The notes under the pieces are model-generated. The model saw only the letters and a program-made list of their open reading frames with translations, did no database searches and was not told where the DNA came from. From Roseateles toxinivorans (GTDB lineage: Bacteria > Pseudomonadota > Gammaproteobacteria > Burkholderiales > Burkholderiaceae_C): a stretch of DNA of 64,000 bases. Positions 61,501-64,000 of the stretch are shown one piece after another. Location of the stretch: the NCBI RefSeq assembly GCF_004362525.1, contig NZ_SNXS01000001.1, forward strand, positions 792,520 through 856,519, read 5' to 3'. A program made the translations under genes and the position numbers. Within the stretch, counting starts at the first letter, position 1. Every line of letters begins with the position of its first letter.

Positions 61501-64000
61501 CCAGCTGGAACGTGCAGGTCACGGGCAACCAGGTCAGCGGCCATGTGGGCGCGGGCATTGCCGTCAACGGCGGGGCGGTGGCCAGCGGCAACGAGGTCTC
61601 GGGCAATGCCACCGGCATCAGCGTCATCGGCAGCGGCCATGCAGTGGACAACCACGTCTTCGCCAACACCACCGGCGTGTACAGCCTGAACAGCAGCAAT
61701 GTCATCGCGGGCAACCATATCCACGCCAACACAGGCGTGGGCGTGATGGTCAGCGGCAATCAGGCCGATGTGCGCAACAACCGCATCATCGGCAATGGCG
61801 GCAACGGCGTGGTGCTGGACGGCGTCAGTGGCACGCCGGTGGTGGAGAACAACACCATCATCACCAGCACGGCCGACGCCATCGTCGTGCAGGGCAGCAG
61901 CAAGAATGTGCGCATCACCAACAACATCCTGGATGTGCGCGGCAGCGGCACGGCGATCAAGGTCAACAGCACCTCGCAGGAGGACTTCCAGTCCGACTAC
62001 AACCTGTTCGCCCTGGGCGCCAACGCCAAGCTCGGTTCCTGGGAAGGCAAGACCCTGGCCACGCGCAGCGACTGGTTCTACGAGCTGGGCCAGGACAAGA
62101 GCAGCCTGACGGCCAACCCGGGCTACGTCGATGCCGATGGCGCCGACGATCAACTCGGCACGGCCGACGACGATGTGCACCTGCGCACCGACTCGGTGGC
62201 GGTGGACCGCGGCAACCCGGCCAGCGCCTACGGCAACGAGCCGCAGCCCAATGGCGGGCGCATCGATCTGGGCGCCTATGGCAACAGCAACGAAGCCACC
62301 GCCAGCGCCGAGCAGACGATACAGCTGCTGGGTCCCAATGGCCTGGAGAAGCTGGAGGCCGATCAGGCGGTGACGGTGAGCTGGCGCTCGACAGGCATTC
62401 CGGCAGGCGCGAGCCTGAGCCTGGAGCTGTCACTCGATCTGGGCCAGACCTGGACGACGATTGCCGAAGGCCTGAGCGTCAACGCCCAGGGCCTGGGCCA
62501 GACCAGCTGGACGCCGAGCGCCGAGACACAGGGCAACAAGGCCCTGCTGCGCATCAGCGCCGAGCTGCCACAGCAGACGGTGACCGACACCAGCGACGAG
62601 GCCTTCCTGATCGCCAACGGCGGCACCGACTATTACATCAACGACGGCTCGACGGCAGGTGACGAGTACACATCAGCCATCGGCGACAACGCGAACTCGG
62701 GCAAGAGCGCGGACAAGCCGATGGCCAGCCTCGCGGCCCTGCTGCGCGCCTATGACCTTAACCCGGGTGATGTGATCCATGTGGACAGCGGCAACTACCA
62801 GCTGGCCACCAATATCGTCATCGACGCGCAGGACTCGGGCGTGCAGATAGCGGGTGCGGTGCAACCGGGCCATGCCACGGTGCTGAACCGTGGCAACACG
62901 ACCAGCGGCACGGCGGTGTTCCAGTTCCTCGGGGCCGACAACGTCACCCTGCGCAATCTGAGCCTCACCGGCGCGCAGACCGGCGTGCTGGCGGCCGCCG
63001 GGGTGGACTCGGATCATGTCACGGTGCTCAACAGCAAGGTGTTCGGCAACAGCGGCGCCGGTGTCTCGGTCGGTGCCGGCAACGAGTTCCTCAAACTGAC
63101 AGACAGCGAGATTCGCAACAACACCGGCACCGGCGTGACGATTGCGGCCACCGACGCCGTGCTGTCAAAGAATCTGATTCGCGACAACGGCTCGAACGGC
63201 ATCACCGTCAGCGGCGCGCGGGCCAAGGTCACGGGCAACGAGGTGCGCGACAACGCCCAGACCGGCATCAGCGCCAGCAACTCGCCGGCCACCGGTCAGA
63301 GCAATGCCACGGTGATCAGCGGCAACAAGGTTTCGGGCAACAAGGCCGCCGGATTGGGCAGTGGCGGCATCGCCGCCAGCTGGAACGTGCAGGTCACGGG
63401 CAACCAGGTCAGCGGCCATGTGGGCGCGGGCATTGCCGTCAACGGCGGGGCGGTGGCCAGCGGCAACGAGGTCTCGGGCAATGCCACCGGCATCAGCGTC
63501 ATCGGCAGCGGCCATGCAGTGGACAACCACGTCTTCGCCAACACCACCGGCGTGTACAGCCTGAACAGCAGCAATGTCATCGCGGGCAACCATATCCACG
63601 CCAACACAGGCGTGGGCGTGATGGTCAGCGGCAATCAGGCCGATGTGCGCAACAACCGCATCATCGGCAATGGCGGCAACGGCGTGGTGCTGGACGGCGT
63701 CAGTGGCACGCCGGTGGTGGAGAACAACACCATCATCACCAGCACGGCCGACGCCATCGTCGTGCAGGGCAGCAGCAAGAATGTGCGCATCACCAACAAC
63801 ATCCTGGATGTGCGCGGCAGCGGCACGGCGATCAAGGTCAACAGCACCTCGCAGGAGGACTTCCAGTCCGACTACAACCTGTTCGCCCTGGGCGCCAACG
63901 CCAAGCTCGGTTCCTGGGAAGGCAAGACCCTGGCCACGCGCAGCGACTGGTTCTACGAGCTGGGCCAGGACAAGAGCAGCCTGACGGCCAACCCGGGCTA
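37581..64000 (+). CDS. Giant LEPR-XLL / RTX repeat surface or secreted protein (adhesin-like; C-terminus off window)
   Basis: One frame runs from ATG 37581 (AGAGGAAGAAACAA upstream) to the window edge: over 8,806 codons with no stop. There is no Sec signal peptide. The basic N-terminus ends in VVETLEQRLLLSATP (motif L50-A58), the LEPR-XLL signature of very large exported proteins. Domains by residue: ~450-2430 five ~395-residue tandem supermodules, each ending in a Lys/Asp/Ala-rich linker; ~2430-4190 and ~4510-5490 diverged beta-repeat regions; ~4197-4510 four HGL...YYVxxIDANT repeats; ~5498-5843 RTX nonapeptides; ~5890-6250 propeller-like repeats; ~6255-6740 beta-helix; ~6740-6900 a jelly-roll-like domain; then three beta-helix modules separated by Ig-like (Kre9/KNH-type) domains. 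RTX repeats plus the TolC-family gene upstream point to type I secretion with the signal beyond the window. The role is probably adhesion or biofilm matrix. Confidence 0.9.
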   Translation, partial: MAKKTKAVAKTNTLMSAVGRLMEQALGREPQQAPAKKAPAHRRRPVVETLEQRLLLSATPLPQPTFNTTLSYSALPTGALDATLEVVDTGAPHLTLQLRRGDQVLASETLDENLRVAFTGSAFNDHLTIKLDGNTSPYAIKIDFDGGTDVPGASDDQLILDGTDAKGLFVSSSDDVLIKGALQIDGDLDVQSKERIDVALGASIAAQDIRLAALDEAKAGVLGTEIRAVADAQVNLLGATLTGRNISIDAEAKVTLDSKDTELFGKQLKLGVVDAKAAAAIALSGANQITASGTLAMDASAKVDTKLASAPDDSSKNTAKDAAVAITHIDSSAQVRVGGSSGLSAGGALSLAANNAVTAKTTADGSAGTAAGDAKGAVLAASYIHGDTKAELADSASLSGSAIAISANATRSAEVLAKATKGGAEKSADGANESEKKLAEEEAKTSDGSLQFAAAVAVGAINGQSQVLLGSSGALTATEAITVNAGMALSGPAGGLSTTADGSNKDASGTGVGVAVAINTAKAGSQVLLSGSSTLSATGGVNVTSTASSAQFGAQATSGASATGLGVAGSLAINAGVLKAEALIAAGASITVAEGTTLTLTAETRSSDSAKANAKTTAGGEHEGAGASVAINVADTVARAAVEAGGKVNGAGSLKLDAQSSNTVVTEAKGGAEGGTAITPVAAITLAHHDTVAELRGDEALALKDVALNAKHEGQADTTAEGTPTGTRSALGMAFASAFVVDNTRAVMDRALVLGGALDLVASGKQTTHTTAKSSVKGGKAADKAAEGDVDKEKAAQRKAADAVAADKGARDSADAGATPKAETPTGNGDTAGSDSSALSTAGALAVNVASSKVDAGITVGREVTAAGAVTIKAEAEAHSAAVADGTVTLVGENSNDQGVGVAIALNVGAAEAHAYMAGKLNSAGLSLTAGTPDDAKHTSKAVAAAGAGGGKLGAAGALAINAGSAKTLATVDHAARLTLTGDGALSLKAQSSSEHLAEAKPKEVTGKKTGIGAAVAFNLADESTTARINGGAEVAGAASVTLSADSKNKITTTAEGGASGSTAFVPSIAVTLATLDTTAEVNGTGTLASSGDLSLSAKHAGEATTTASGKADGAGAEGDTAVGVSLAIGSVSDTTRASLDRRASLGGKADISASSQQSGVSTATASAKGGKPAGETTDAKGADKQKDAALSVADKAAIAAGQRGESEAPDAAKPPKAETPDKDADGEGTSSVSVAGAIAVNVADSRTEAYLGGELTAAQAVSLKALSDIDGSAVADASATIAAPAPEGQDSNWGVGVAVALNVGDVDTLASVAGVVTSKGLSATAGMLGEDGKHTFSASSLSGAGGGNIGVAGSLAVNVGGTDTVARLNDTARLNMVGDGSVKLAAASSTDNKAEAKPKDEGAAGSKTGFGASVAVNVIDETTQAAAEGLAFVQGAGDVAITATSKSAIMTTAEGGAEAKGAGGTSVTPVVAVTVANLDTIAEAKGAGTLAGSGALNIAAIHSGEATTTAKGKSTGEDSAVGISVAVGVVNDRTGAGLDREATMGGKADIAASGTQSSTTTASASSKGGKAKKADTDEKAVDKAKDGARKAADKTAADTGKRDSAEAGASPKAAVADKDGKAQGKSSLSVAGAVAVNLSVSRTEATLSGKLTAADQASVTSLADIDGAAVADGSAVIAAPKANEQDPSNTGVGVAVAINVGDVENRAVVSGEVAAKGLAISAGMAGTEEEPGKHVFSAKSTSGASGGDVGVAGSVAINVGAARTEALLSADAKVTQTGTDGAVKLTAKSSSEHRTEAKPKAEADGKKTGVGASAAINVVDEITRAAIQDQAAVTAEGGIAVSADGKRSIKTTAEGGAKGGDAVVPVAAVTVAHVDSVAEITGSGELKAGGDLTLNAKHGGSATTTATGNATADETAFGAAVAVSVVSDTTRALLDRDAQAGGAIAITASSKQASESNATASAKGGKQKDATADPKGVDNQKDGQRKAADDLAAERSKRDSADAPKKGKAEVAGIDGSSGTGKSEALAVAGAIAVNVADTDTLAATGAGRKLTAGKTLSVKAQVDSDAKAVADGSAVARGENTDSGVGVAVAINVAEVSNRAQIAAGNEVTAKGLTVQATTGTAAEGEAAPEMGFEARARSGAGSDKVGVAGSVAINIVNADSGATVDGSAKIALNGGDLGVTAHQNTRSEAVAEPKDKGVEAGTTGVGASVALNVIDTETTARVADGAALTGTAGDVSIAATGNHQVTTVAKNGAAAGKTGSGSGTGVGAAVALAIVDHDKTAEVGTGDALAASGKVEIKAQHGHKAETTSNADGAGGEAGVGANVAVNVLDDRVLARAARSVTAGGDITVASEALVSSSIQARASAQGSAADSKKADQETENQVKNNPNVDAEDKAEVPKAQEGVDEANAKADKEASFETADIGVAGVVSVTSLKVSNQAVVGAGAELKSVSGDVKVAATTDADATNQARGSAINMLSDTNVGVAVSVTVAEVQGSAQVGEGARLEGRNVAVTSGNVEGGSADFRTTAAASAGGKEKGVGGSAAVAVVHLKSESRVAAGASLQASENLTIAATSRVGQQTLAAGGAIGQDKGVGVAGAVTVLDQDTLATVGDNASLDAAGATTVRADAALNPLLAALDPKDDIFLVPKTKPISSGAAGAGASAGDLGVGGSVVVNVIDGVTEASLGQGVKVNHQVVNAPAEQSVSVLANDKTTLVSAAGALSGAFGDGVAVAAGVDVGVFNKRTSAKVGDGADINARGAIRIEAESSEDITSVAAAAGLSTSVAVGASVSVYVMDTATEAVTGNQVGLDGGQVSVQASGHLKSSQVAGQLALGSDAGIGVANTTLVHSDRVEAQLGLQADVRASGAGGLTVKAASSEQLLGLAAAGAGSATAGVAGSAAVNVLNETTRAGIGDGATIHASAVQVLADDHTGMLDVAGSVSFGGTAGIGAGASVTKLTKNTEAKLGSGVNADIAGNLRVQALSSEDLLAVTAAGGGGGTAGVAGSAGVLVADVTVRAFVGDDPAGTAASLGAGHVHAHGSVAITADDDLDVTNIAGSIAIGGTAAIGASVGVPVVTKRVEAFVGDGAKLTADGHAAMDAAIGKLVESFSAGAGNVGAAADIKNGNRPKADDLRFSPRDIGSLDIGNDGPQGNIGGDPLLKGLRDTELDTQAVRGLAISATNRDSIKNLVLAGGGAGTAAISAAAGVNVFDTTVRAAIGSNASINADTSTAAAGQSVQVGASSDFYHLEVGGSLAVAGAAGIAPAVGVTTLNMTTQAQIGAGATVNALDDVIVTAQAEESLVMISAGIGGGTAGIGGAVTVPMITTATQATVGAGASVMAGGDVGVMASDDSKLLVVSGAIGAGTAGIGASVGVLNLDKNTAAVVGSGAQVDALGQGQGLTGVLDGTSTADALGKGSSHGLVVQAESKEDITHLAIAAGIGAVGIAGGVTVSLIDADTLAEIGQGALINQRRQGEASAEQDVVVRAADQVETLSFAGAIGGGTVGLAGAVDVGSVKNDTSATVRGGARVAAQDDVAVGAQQRADNQGFAISGGAGVVGFAGSVSVWSLGSSLTADYQDSRGVRENAFENDKNERMDQRAADQLGAQGGQIGGLLGSYDKGNTGDGRNSAGERLAQIGSQAGASVTGKSPKASDIKALMASTAASPGTASLVEAGAEIVAGDAISVQAEDRSDSDFTVGSGAIGMVGVGGSVGVLNVAHNAQAAVAGDLSAGGQISINGQLKEHVDQLGIAAAGGIVGLGAAVSIINDSSTSGAQLLDGAVVRQAGALSVQAKADQTVLGATAGAAIGAVPVGASIARVNIGNANATDVRASIGSNTRIGQDGTVGQIDVKAHGRLDAELDVAAMAGGIGAFTINSAEIYAKPDVRASVGDGGKISSSGDLNVVASTSQTVDAQVFSLSIGGLAAGASVVTAELAPVLSASAGGELNVGGRLNIAAAHNVDPATRQALRNANNVSGVDLPGVYAYADAPSVAIAAASVSIANSRSLADVQASLNAGAKVSAGNGVTVNADGFNLAKTRGVGFSASAVGAGLLSGSATASGNERALIGTNAQISGASLSVQAQGADRADAMVDATNLAGFTNAGKSVVTATSSGKLQAELGAGAKVDVAGQVQVRAKSLTDADARAKAVNVGLAGSFGMVKAEVTVTPTVSALAAAGSQITAGDVLVEALHGSPVTLADGSIAAMDSSANTISTEAPHGLATGDRVQYQLRNGTVMSGIAADQSYGVIVVNDMTVKLGNPFKASDVDGSYDTIRFASPHGLKTGERMVYNFAPDAGGAASAIAGLVAGQGYYVRVIDANTVKLGSSLEAVTRSLSGFATSAVNATSEAITLANHGFADGQAVTYRAPYTGRFTGSAADADTDTLLLTAPLNGQPFQTGDKVVYNTTTLDGKPGGTALGGLSRGGSYYVYRVDATHIKLSTQAIKGDGTDVFVNLTRSTAADTSQHSLARSGEKAIDGLVDGRSYYVRRIDANSFQLAESAGGAAINLGTTNVGGTHFIGVEGLDLNSAGVKGQHWLELDFGGTYSGGARLVGAGGLVANPDALGIDGVSRAHGVGPGFGLAISDVGAKATVTMKPVVSAGLGAGAQIDASGNVIVNALSHVNAEGTTGAVSGSLFAGFGNSTTRINLEQTTTASVGDGAKVNAGNQITMGSDSRQQAIANAVAGAAAAGVSSGGADAIVESLPTTTTQIGASAQLGAKGDIALTARMGARGEATADAMAYAALGSGGATNAFWAVGQALNDFSGDARNTQVKIAAGALVRSEKKLDVQARVDDSQIDARSEASAASVVYSDPDAKARTLFKSNASVDVAAGAELTGVNNLNMQAVHQDANLHAHAFADGGSAFGGPDAEAWAIQRQASRITVADGASLASKDLNVEAVNADSLARATGDATGFSLEGSDFTAHETKSRVRHIDYNGDVILLSAPTPKLVIDAAGNIAEAQGVTATSEAGRIVVGKIDNNGGIGKARFAVNAVPMGLLPGNLGTIEGTLGTLKGRHSFETVELINHSTKDLWVGDIKPVDSSGRAQVSIEADINQFQFDISHDYGPTALRIENLAQTGHANVVLNGVIDNPLGNTTVVARAGDILSTAAQLLRSNSVDLQAAGRIAASNQRLNIELVASAGRETGLNAKAGGSMALGLGLLDRGSATPGHMKVGTLEAGADIDLLLRPSLLQTAVSQVLTSYLVDVTEKMAGGIGGSTATYENHYKPDVAGPAFEPPLAIFAIGGVQVDTNATFAMLKAGGNIVVQADAGTTRINITASTDLTGMGRIDVRSNGSITLTEVDGDLRAGEIRSSAHDVSLVAAGGIVDAEGDALADVAGNRISLTAQAGAIGSLLNDLEIDSQLSAPGALNALAARDVFIRETASGLNIEQVVASTGDVRLSTTDTLAADEHILIGEQGRISALLGAVALQSGDAVLINGKVQIGGRLTLRTDYRNADRAQGGTIRVNGPVTAAELLMEGDDDGDLMDASSVNVKLIAFGMGGADEIRGGSADDQVYGGDGADDLSGAAGNDLLVAGSGVGDVLRGGDGDDIIYGSNDGGESDPDFSDGVRAGDLIEGGAGDDQIHGQGGADFIDGGSGKDVIDAGAGNDLVYGGLGADKIFGHLGNDTIYGVAPDADDGVADELSGEWGDDHIVGGSGGDLIDGGFGNDRIASGAGDDIVHTGAGLNEVDAGDGNDQVYGSNDGADRMDGGAGDDRLYGFAGNDQIGGGSGDDIIEGGAGDDLLEGGAGADLMLGGADHDALYGHSVSGANDDNAVDQLYGDFGTGGNEAGSGRDKLYGQGGNDLLYGEGGDDLIDGTQGFAQAEAGGGSGNVIQFGGNGDDSAFVAPTPTAAPALQAINYTINRAAAKLPDGVIQRGRWADLGGTVTGGGLSGTGGLSTEPAMAVANGQQFVVWTETRNGSPEVRVAQLVNGAWVSLGSASGSSLTAESAFDARIAIDGTGAPIVVWTSTKGGQQEIRAARFSGGAWVSLGTLSSGGQADSAQLVMTAAGPVVMWLDGAADAKTVQARRFEGGAWQSLIAPVSGAAVQGLTLASDGGKVAAAWTEVIGGVRQVVLQEFNGTAWSVLAGSAAADGLLEGSLSHNAQPSLAYHQGQLFMAWQAFSDQGASLLVARYDATRAQHLQADFGIAFGNDTISQPTLSAGGDALRLLWLRGPGATELATQLNAMRWNGNAFAEEVPGEATGRGLSLTGGRAQDLAVATDAQGRTSVAWADAFGSQPEVYVRGMTATLGRTFVADSSKGVSLQDILDEQDLGAGDSIIIIGEHGAITIEADDAGVQLFGEDGLVGSIEVAAGAHDVLLSRVRAGNVIVEDADGFTLTESVVKNVELINGSGAQITHNQINGTVTVTGAVQGALIDHNTLRGLKVQEGNESEVGASGLTISANTIKATQTGLELAVAASGRIRDNLISGGSVGLDIGKTFAGLIDGNRIEKTQTGVRYSAGAALSGNVLSQNQIGISTSVSGAQALGFVAGSGVNQLKDNVTGIVMNGAQVQMQEVSGSVVAVTGTGVLGGSSLEQAMWLHDNDRAVANFAGSIQYSRFTANQIAVDVTADMGGLRVTHSLFDRNVKAGLQLTGASDLRIAQNTFYAATGDNIRLQGKSSNVEIQGNILWAEGGYDIYVANDSQAGFYSDYNNLYKSGGGALVFWTKTFTDVLDWQVDVARYDQHSIGATAVNPDWARPQFRDLSRGDFRLFDATAGLRSSSPGVDAGNAMLDIGQSLSYQNLLNNAGFENGTAGWTVNTDAGAKAGNAYEGGKYFTAGSVEQGFAWQNIDLRAAGYTAAQLDSGTLDMVFSARLRTAALGAGEAGSRDTGTLKLSFLAADGTVLGESLVKATNAADRWELVGGRTGIPAGARFAVLRVDALRNSGTPNDVAVDQAFLGVVADGFTPDVGAYGAGTHEASTSTARKIALRWPDLYTDWEKNEPQTIRWETSNNTANSPVRIDLLQDTPDGPRLLANIAASVADNGQFIWTPQHSGIDFGTKGLRIQISLVNAPEVMDRAQETFSVPEDGHNFYVDDGSDAGDAYTPGAVGSNRNTGKTADAPKTNPVNLLRAYELQAGDTLFIDSGDYPLIDNIAVSGDADVSARLADSVGPGMGKDEGFTITGPVDASQIARLFPAIAGDKTRALIELIDADFVTVRHLTLENANRGLHVHDGSDGFQASDLTASGHAQDGIRIESATPFASFDRLVAFDNKLHGVFLSGGFAALTHSSAYGNGQSGFSISGLFTAASDNQAWGNDIGFSFDGGKGALIQRNTAHDNRVGIKSAGGTEAQRTVIGDTDLSKGNGNLIYNNRGGGIEADYALIAGNTVWGSTAGWGINSNSGALAQSNVVHGNANGIQIKGSNSRISNNRVYANTGIGVQTDHGEVAENVIYSNATGLKIDDSQGSTAGRVRNNLIYANSLRGVQISANQLDFINNTVIQTVGDAVRVDGSSKDVRFYNNILGASQGYALWVAADSQQGFASDYNLFMPSGAGAKLGAWQGADRADLAAWRSATFGDANSLVADPAFVDMDGVDDQLGYVNAQSDGRDDDFHEKSLHGGFAGGGLAPVRGESGLPQLQAVMALVSDQQSVTIDRGRAVDAFTNEPANNGGYINLGAYGNTAQAGRSPAQFITVLAPNGGERIGQNSTVELRWRSFGFTGTVNIEVRGAGQTEFTLLASNEVNDGSYLWTVDGEAFDPASDYELRITSVAAPSITDSSDAKFEVLAPIHVYYVNDNSLVGDEYSSAVGNDANDGLTPDKPKASIRAILDAYDLNSGDIIKVDTGNYTLGTNIFVVEQDSGVEILGAAEHATVINRGNAGTGTAVFEFQGADKVILRNLSITGAQTGVLLAATANSDQVSVIDSKVYGTATGINVAAGNESFTLSGSEIRNNSGTGVTIAATDSELSKNLVRDNGLNGITVSGARAKVTGNEVRDNAQSGISASNSPATGQSNATVISGNKVSGNKAAGLGSGGIAASWNVQVTGNQVSGHVGAGIAVNGGAVASGNEVSGNATGISVIGSGHAVDNHVFANTTGVYSLNSSNVIAGNHIHANTGVGVMVSGNQADVRNNRIIGNGGNGVVLDGVSGTPVVENNTIITSTADAIVVQGSSKNVRITNNILDVRGSGTAIKVNSTSQEDFQSDYNLFALGANAKLGSWEGKTLATRSDWFYELGQDKSSLTANPGYVDADGADDQLGTADDDVHLRTDSVAVDRGNPASAYGNEPQPNGGRIDLGAYGNSNEATASAEQTIQLLGPNGLEKLEADQAVTVSWRSTGIPAGASLSLELSLDLGQTWTTIAEGLSVNAQGLGQTSWTPSAETQGNKALLRISAELPQQTVTDTSDEAFLIANGGTDYYINDGSTAGDEYTSAIGDNANSGKSADKPMASLAALLRAYDLNPGDVIHVDSGNYQLATNIVIDAQDSGVQIAGAVQPGHATVLNRGNTTSGTAVFQFLGADNVTLRNLSLTGAQTGVLAAAGVDSDHVTVLNSKVFGNSGAGVSVGAGNEFLKLTDSEIRNNTGTGVTIAATDAVLSKNLIRDNGSNGITVSGARAKVTGNEVRDNAQTGISASNSPATGQSNATVISGNKVSGNKAAGLGSGGIAASWNVQVTGNQVSGHVGAGIAVNGGAVASGNEVSGNATGISVIGSGHAVDNHVFANTTGVYSLNSSNVIAGNHIHANTGVGVMVSGNQADVRNNRIIGNGGNGVVLDGVSGTPVVENNTIITSTADAIVVQGSSKNVRITNNILDVRGSGTAIKVNSTSQEDFQSDYNLFALGANAKLGSWEGKTLATRSDWFYELGQDKSSLTANPG
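38937..44861 (+). repeat. Five tandem ~395-residue supermodules in the giant protein
   Basis: The motif V-A-G-A-[IL]-A-V-N-V (or a variant) recurs at 38937, 40104, 41286, 42474, 43668 and 44862, giving unit lengths of 389, 394, 396, 398 and 398 codons. Inside each unit the same order repeats: GVGVA[VI]AINV, ...AEAKPK..KTG(I/V)GA, TTTAEGGA, T.AVGVSVA..V.D.TRA.LDR, and AKGGK followed by a charged linker of ~50 residues. Confidence 0.88.
50170..51110 (+). repeat. Four HGL...YYV-type repeats in the giant protein
   Basis: Units of ~70-95 residues share APHGLATGDRVQY / SPHGLKTGERMVY / ANHGFADGQAVTY openings and YYVRVIDANTVKLGS / YYVYRVDATHIKLST / YYVRRIDANSFQLAE closings. They differ from the surrounding Ala/Gly-rich repeats and probably form separate beta-sandwich domains. 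Confidence 0.8.
54072..55110 (+). repeat. RTX calcium-binding nonapeptide region
   Basis: About two dozen GGxGxDxUx-type nonapeptides (for example GGDGDDIIYG, GGAGDDQIHG, GGAGDDRLYG, GGAGDDLLEG) occur in several blocks. This is the calcium-folding parallel beta-roll of type I-secreted proteins. It lies well inside the protein, with at least ~2,960 residues after it. Confidence 0.93.
55250..56330 (+). repeat. Beta-propeller-like repeats in the giant protein
   Basis: About six repeats of ~50 residues pair a VVWTE/VVWTS/VMWLD/AAWTE/MAWQA strand with an R[AV]A[RQ]...NGAWVSLG/GGAWVSLG/GGAWQSL strand. Paired W-containing strands of this kind are typical of propeller blades. The fold is inferred. 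Confidence 0.65.
61391..62125 (+). repeat. Apparently exact 735-bp DNA repeat, copy 1 (beta-helix module)
   Basis: From 61391 this stretch appears identical base for base to 63266-64000, at an offset of 1,875 bp (exactly 625 codons). Flanking DNA before 61391 is similar but has differences. It encodes ISGNKVSGNKAAG-type right-handed beta-helix coils. Confidence 0.9.
63266..64000 (+). repeat. Apparently exact 735-bp DNA repeat, copy 2 (cut by window edge)
   Basis: Second copy of 61391-62125, still identical where the window ends, so the true repeat is longer. It lies within the third beta-helix module of the giant protein. Confidence 0.9.

Overview
The window looks like chromosomal DNA of a GC-rich betaproteobacterium of the order Burkholderiales (Roseateles/Rubrivivax/Leptothrix-like). 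The reasons are the ygfZ-DUF4936 pair diverging from mltG-tmk-holB-pilZ-tatD, a Bug-type solute-binding protein beside a LysR regulator, two proteins with PEP-CTERM tails, and Fnr-type boxes. The genus is inference only.

Layout. (1) 1-6121, minus strand: polyamine catabolism, with a SpuC-like aminotransferase cut by the left edge, PuuA-like ligase, PuuD-like hydrolase, PuuB-like oxidase and a BauA-like aminotransferase, divergent from an Lrp/AsnC regulator (6299-6769). (2) 7036-12504: isocitrate lyase with a strong terminator, an iron-type alcohol dehydrogenase, an alpha/beta esterase, a hotdog-GNAT fusion and a zinc alcohol dehydrogenase, closed by an 18-bp inverted repeat. (3) 12567-18347: housekeeping core (DUF4936, ygfZ, mltG, tmk, holB, pilZ, tatD, an ankyrin protein). 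(4) 18462-25212: small protein, SorC regulator, lipoprotein 5'-nucleotidase, Bug/LysR pair, SGNH-like PEP-CTERM protein and two small proteins. (5) 25.2-36.0 kb: an accessory region that opens with a transposase remnant. It carries a cupin, an atypical UppS-like protein, an SGNH esterase, DUF302, a small cytochrome c, CsbD, a lipase, a VIT1-type transporter, a frameshifted Crp/Fnr gene, a nonsense-interrupted ice-binding (DUF3494) PEP-CTERM gene and a BON lipoprotein. Four Fnr-type palindromes (TTGAY-N4-RTCAA) lie upstream of DUF302, csbD, the BON gene and a decayed BON copy. This suggests a low-oxygen or stress regulon. The Crp/Fnr 5' end, intergenic DNA and BON gene exist twice, flanking the DUF3494 gene. 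(6) 36.1 kb to the right edge: a TolC-family outer-membrane channel followed by one uninterrupted reading frame from 37581 past 64000 (over 8,800 codons). It encodes a giant LEPR-XLL/RTX surface or secreted protein built of tandem ~395-residue supermodules, beta-tandem repeats, RTX calcium repeats, a propeller-like segment and several right-handed beta-helix modules. Two of these modules share an apparently exact 735-bp DNA repeat 1,875 bp apart.

The TolC channel and the giant protein probably form part of a type I secretion system whose ABC and membrane-fusion genes lie outside the window. Long minus-strand open frames across the giant gene are read here as composition shadows. All domain and family calls come from reading the sequence; no searches were run.
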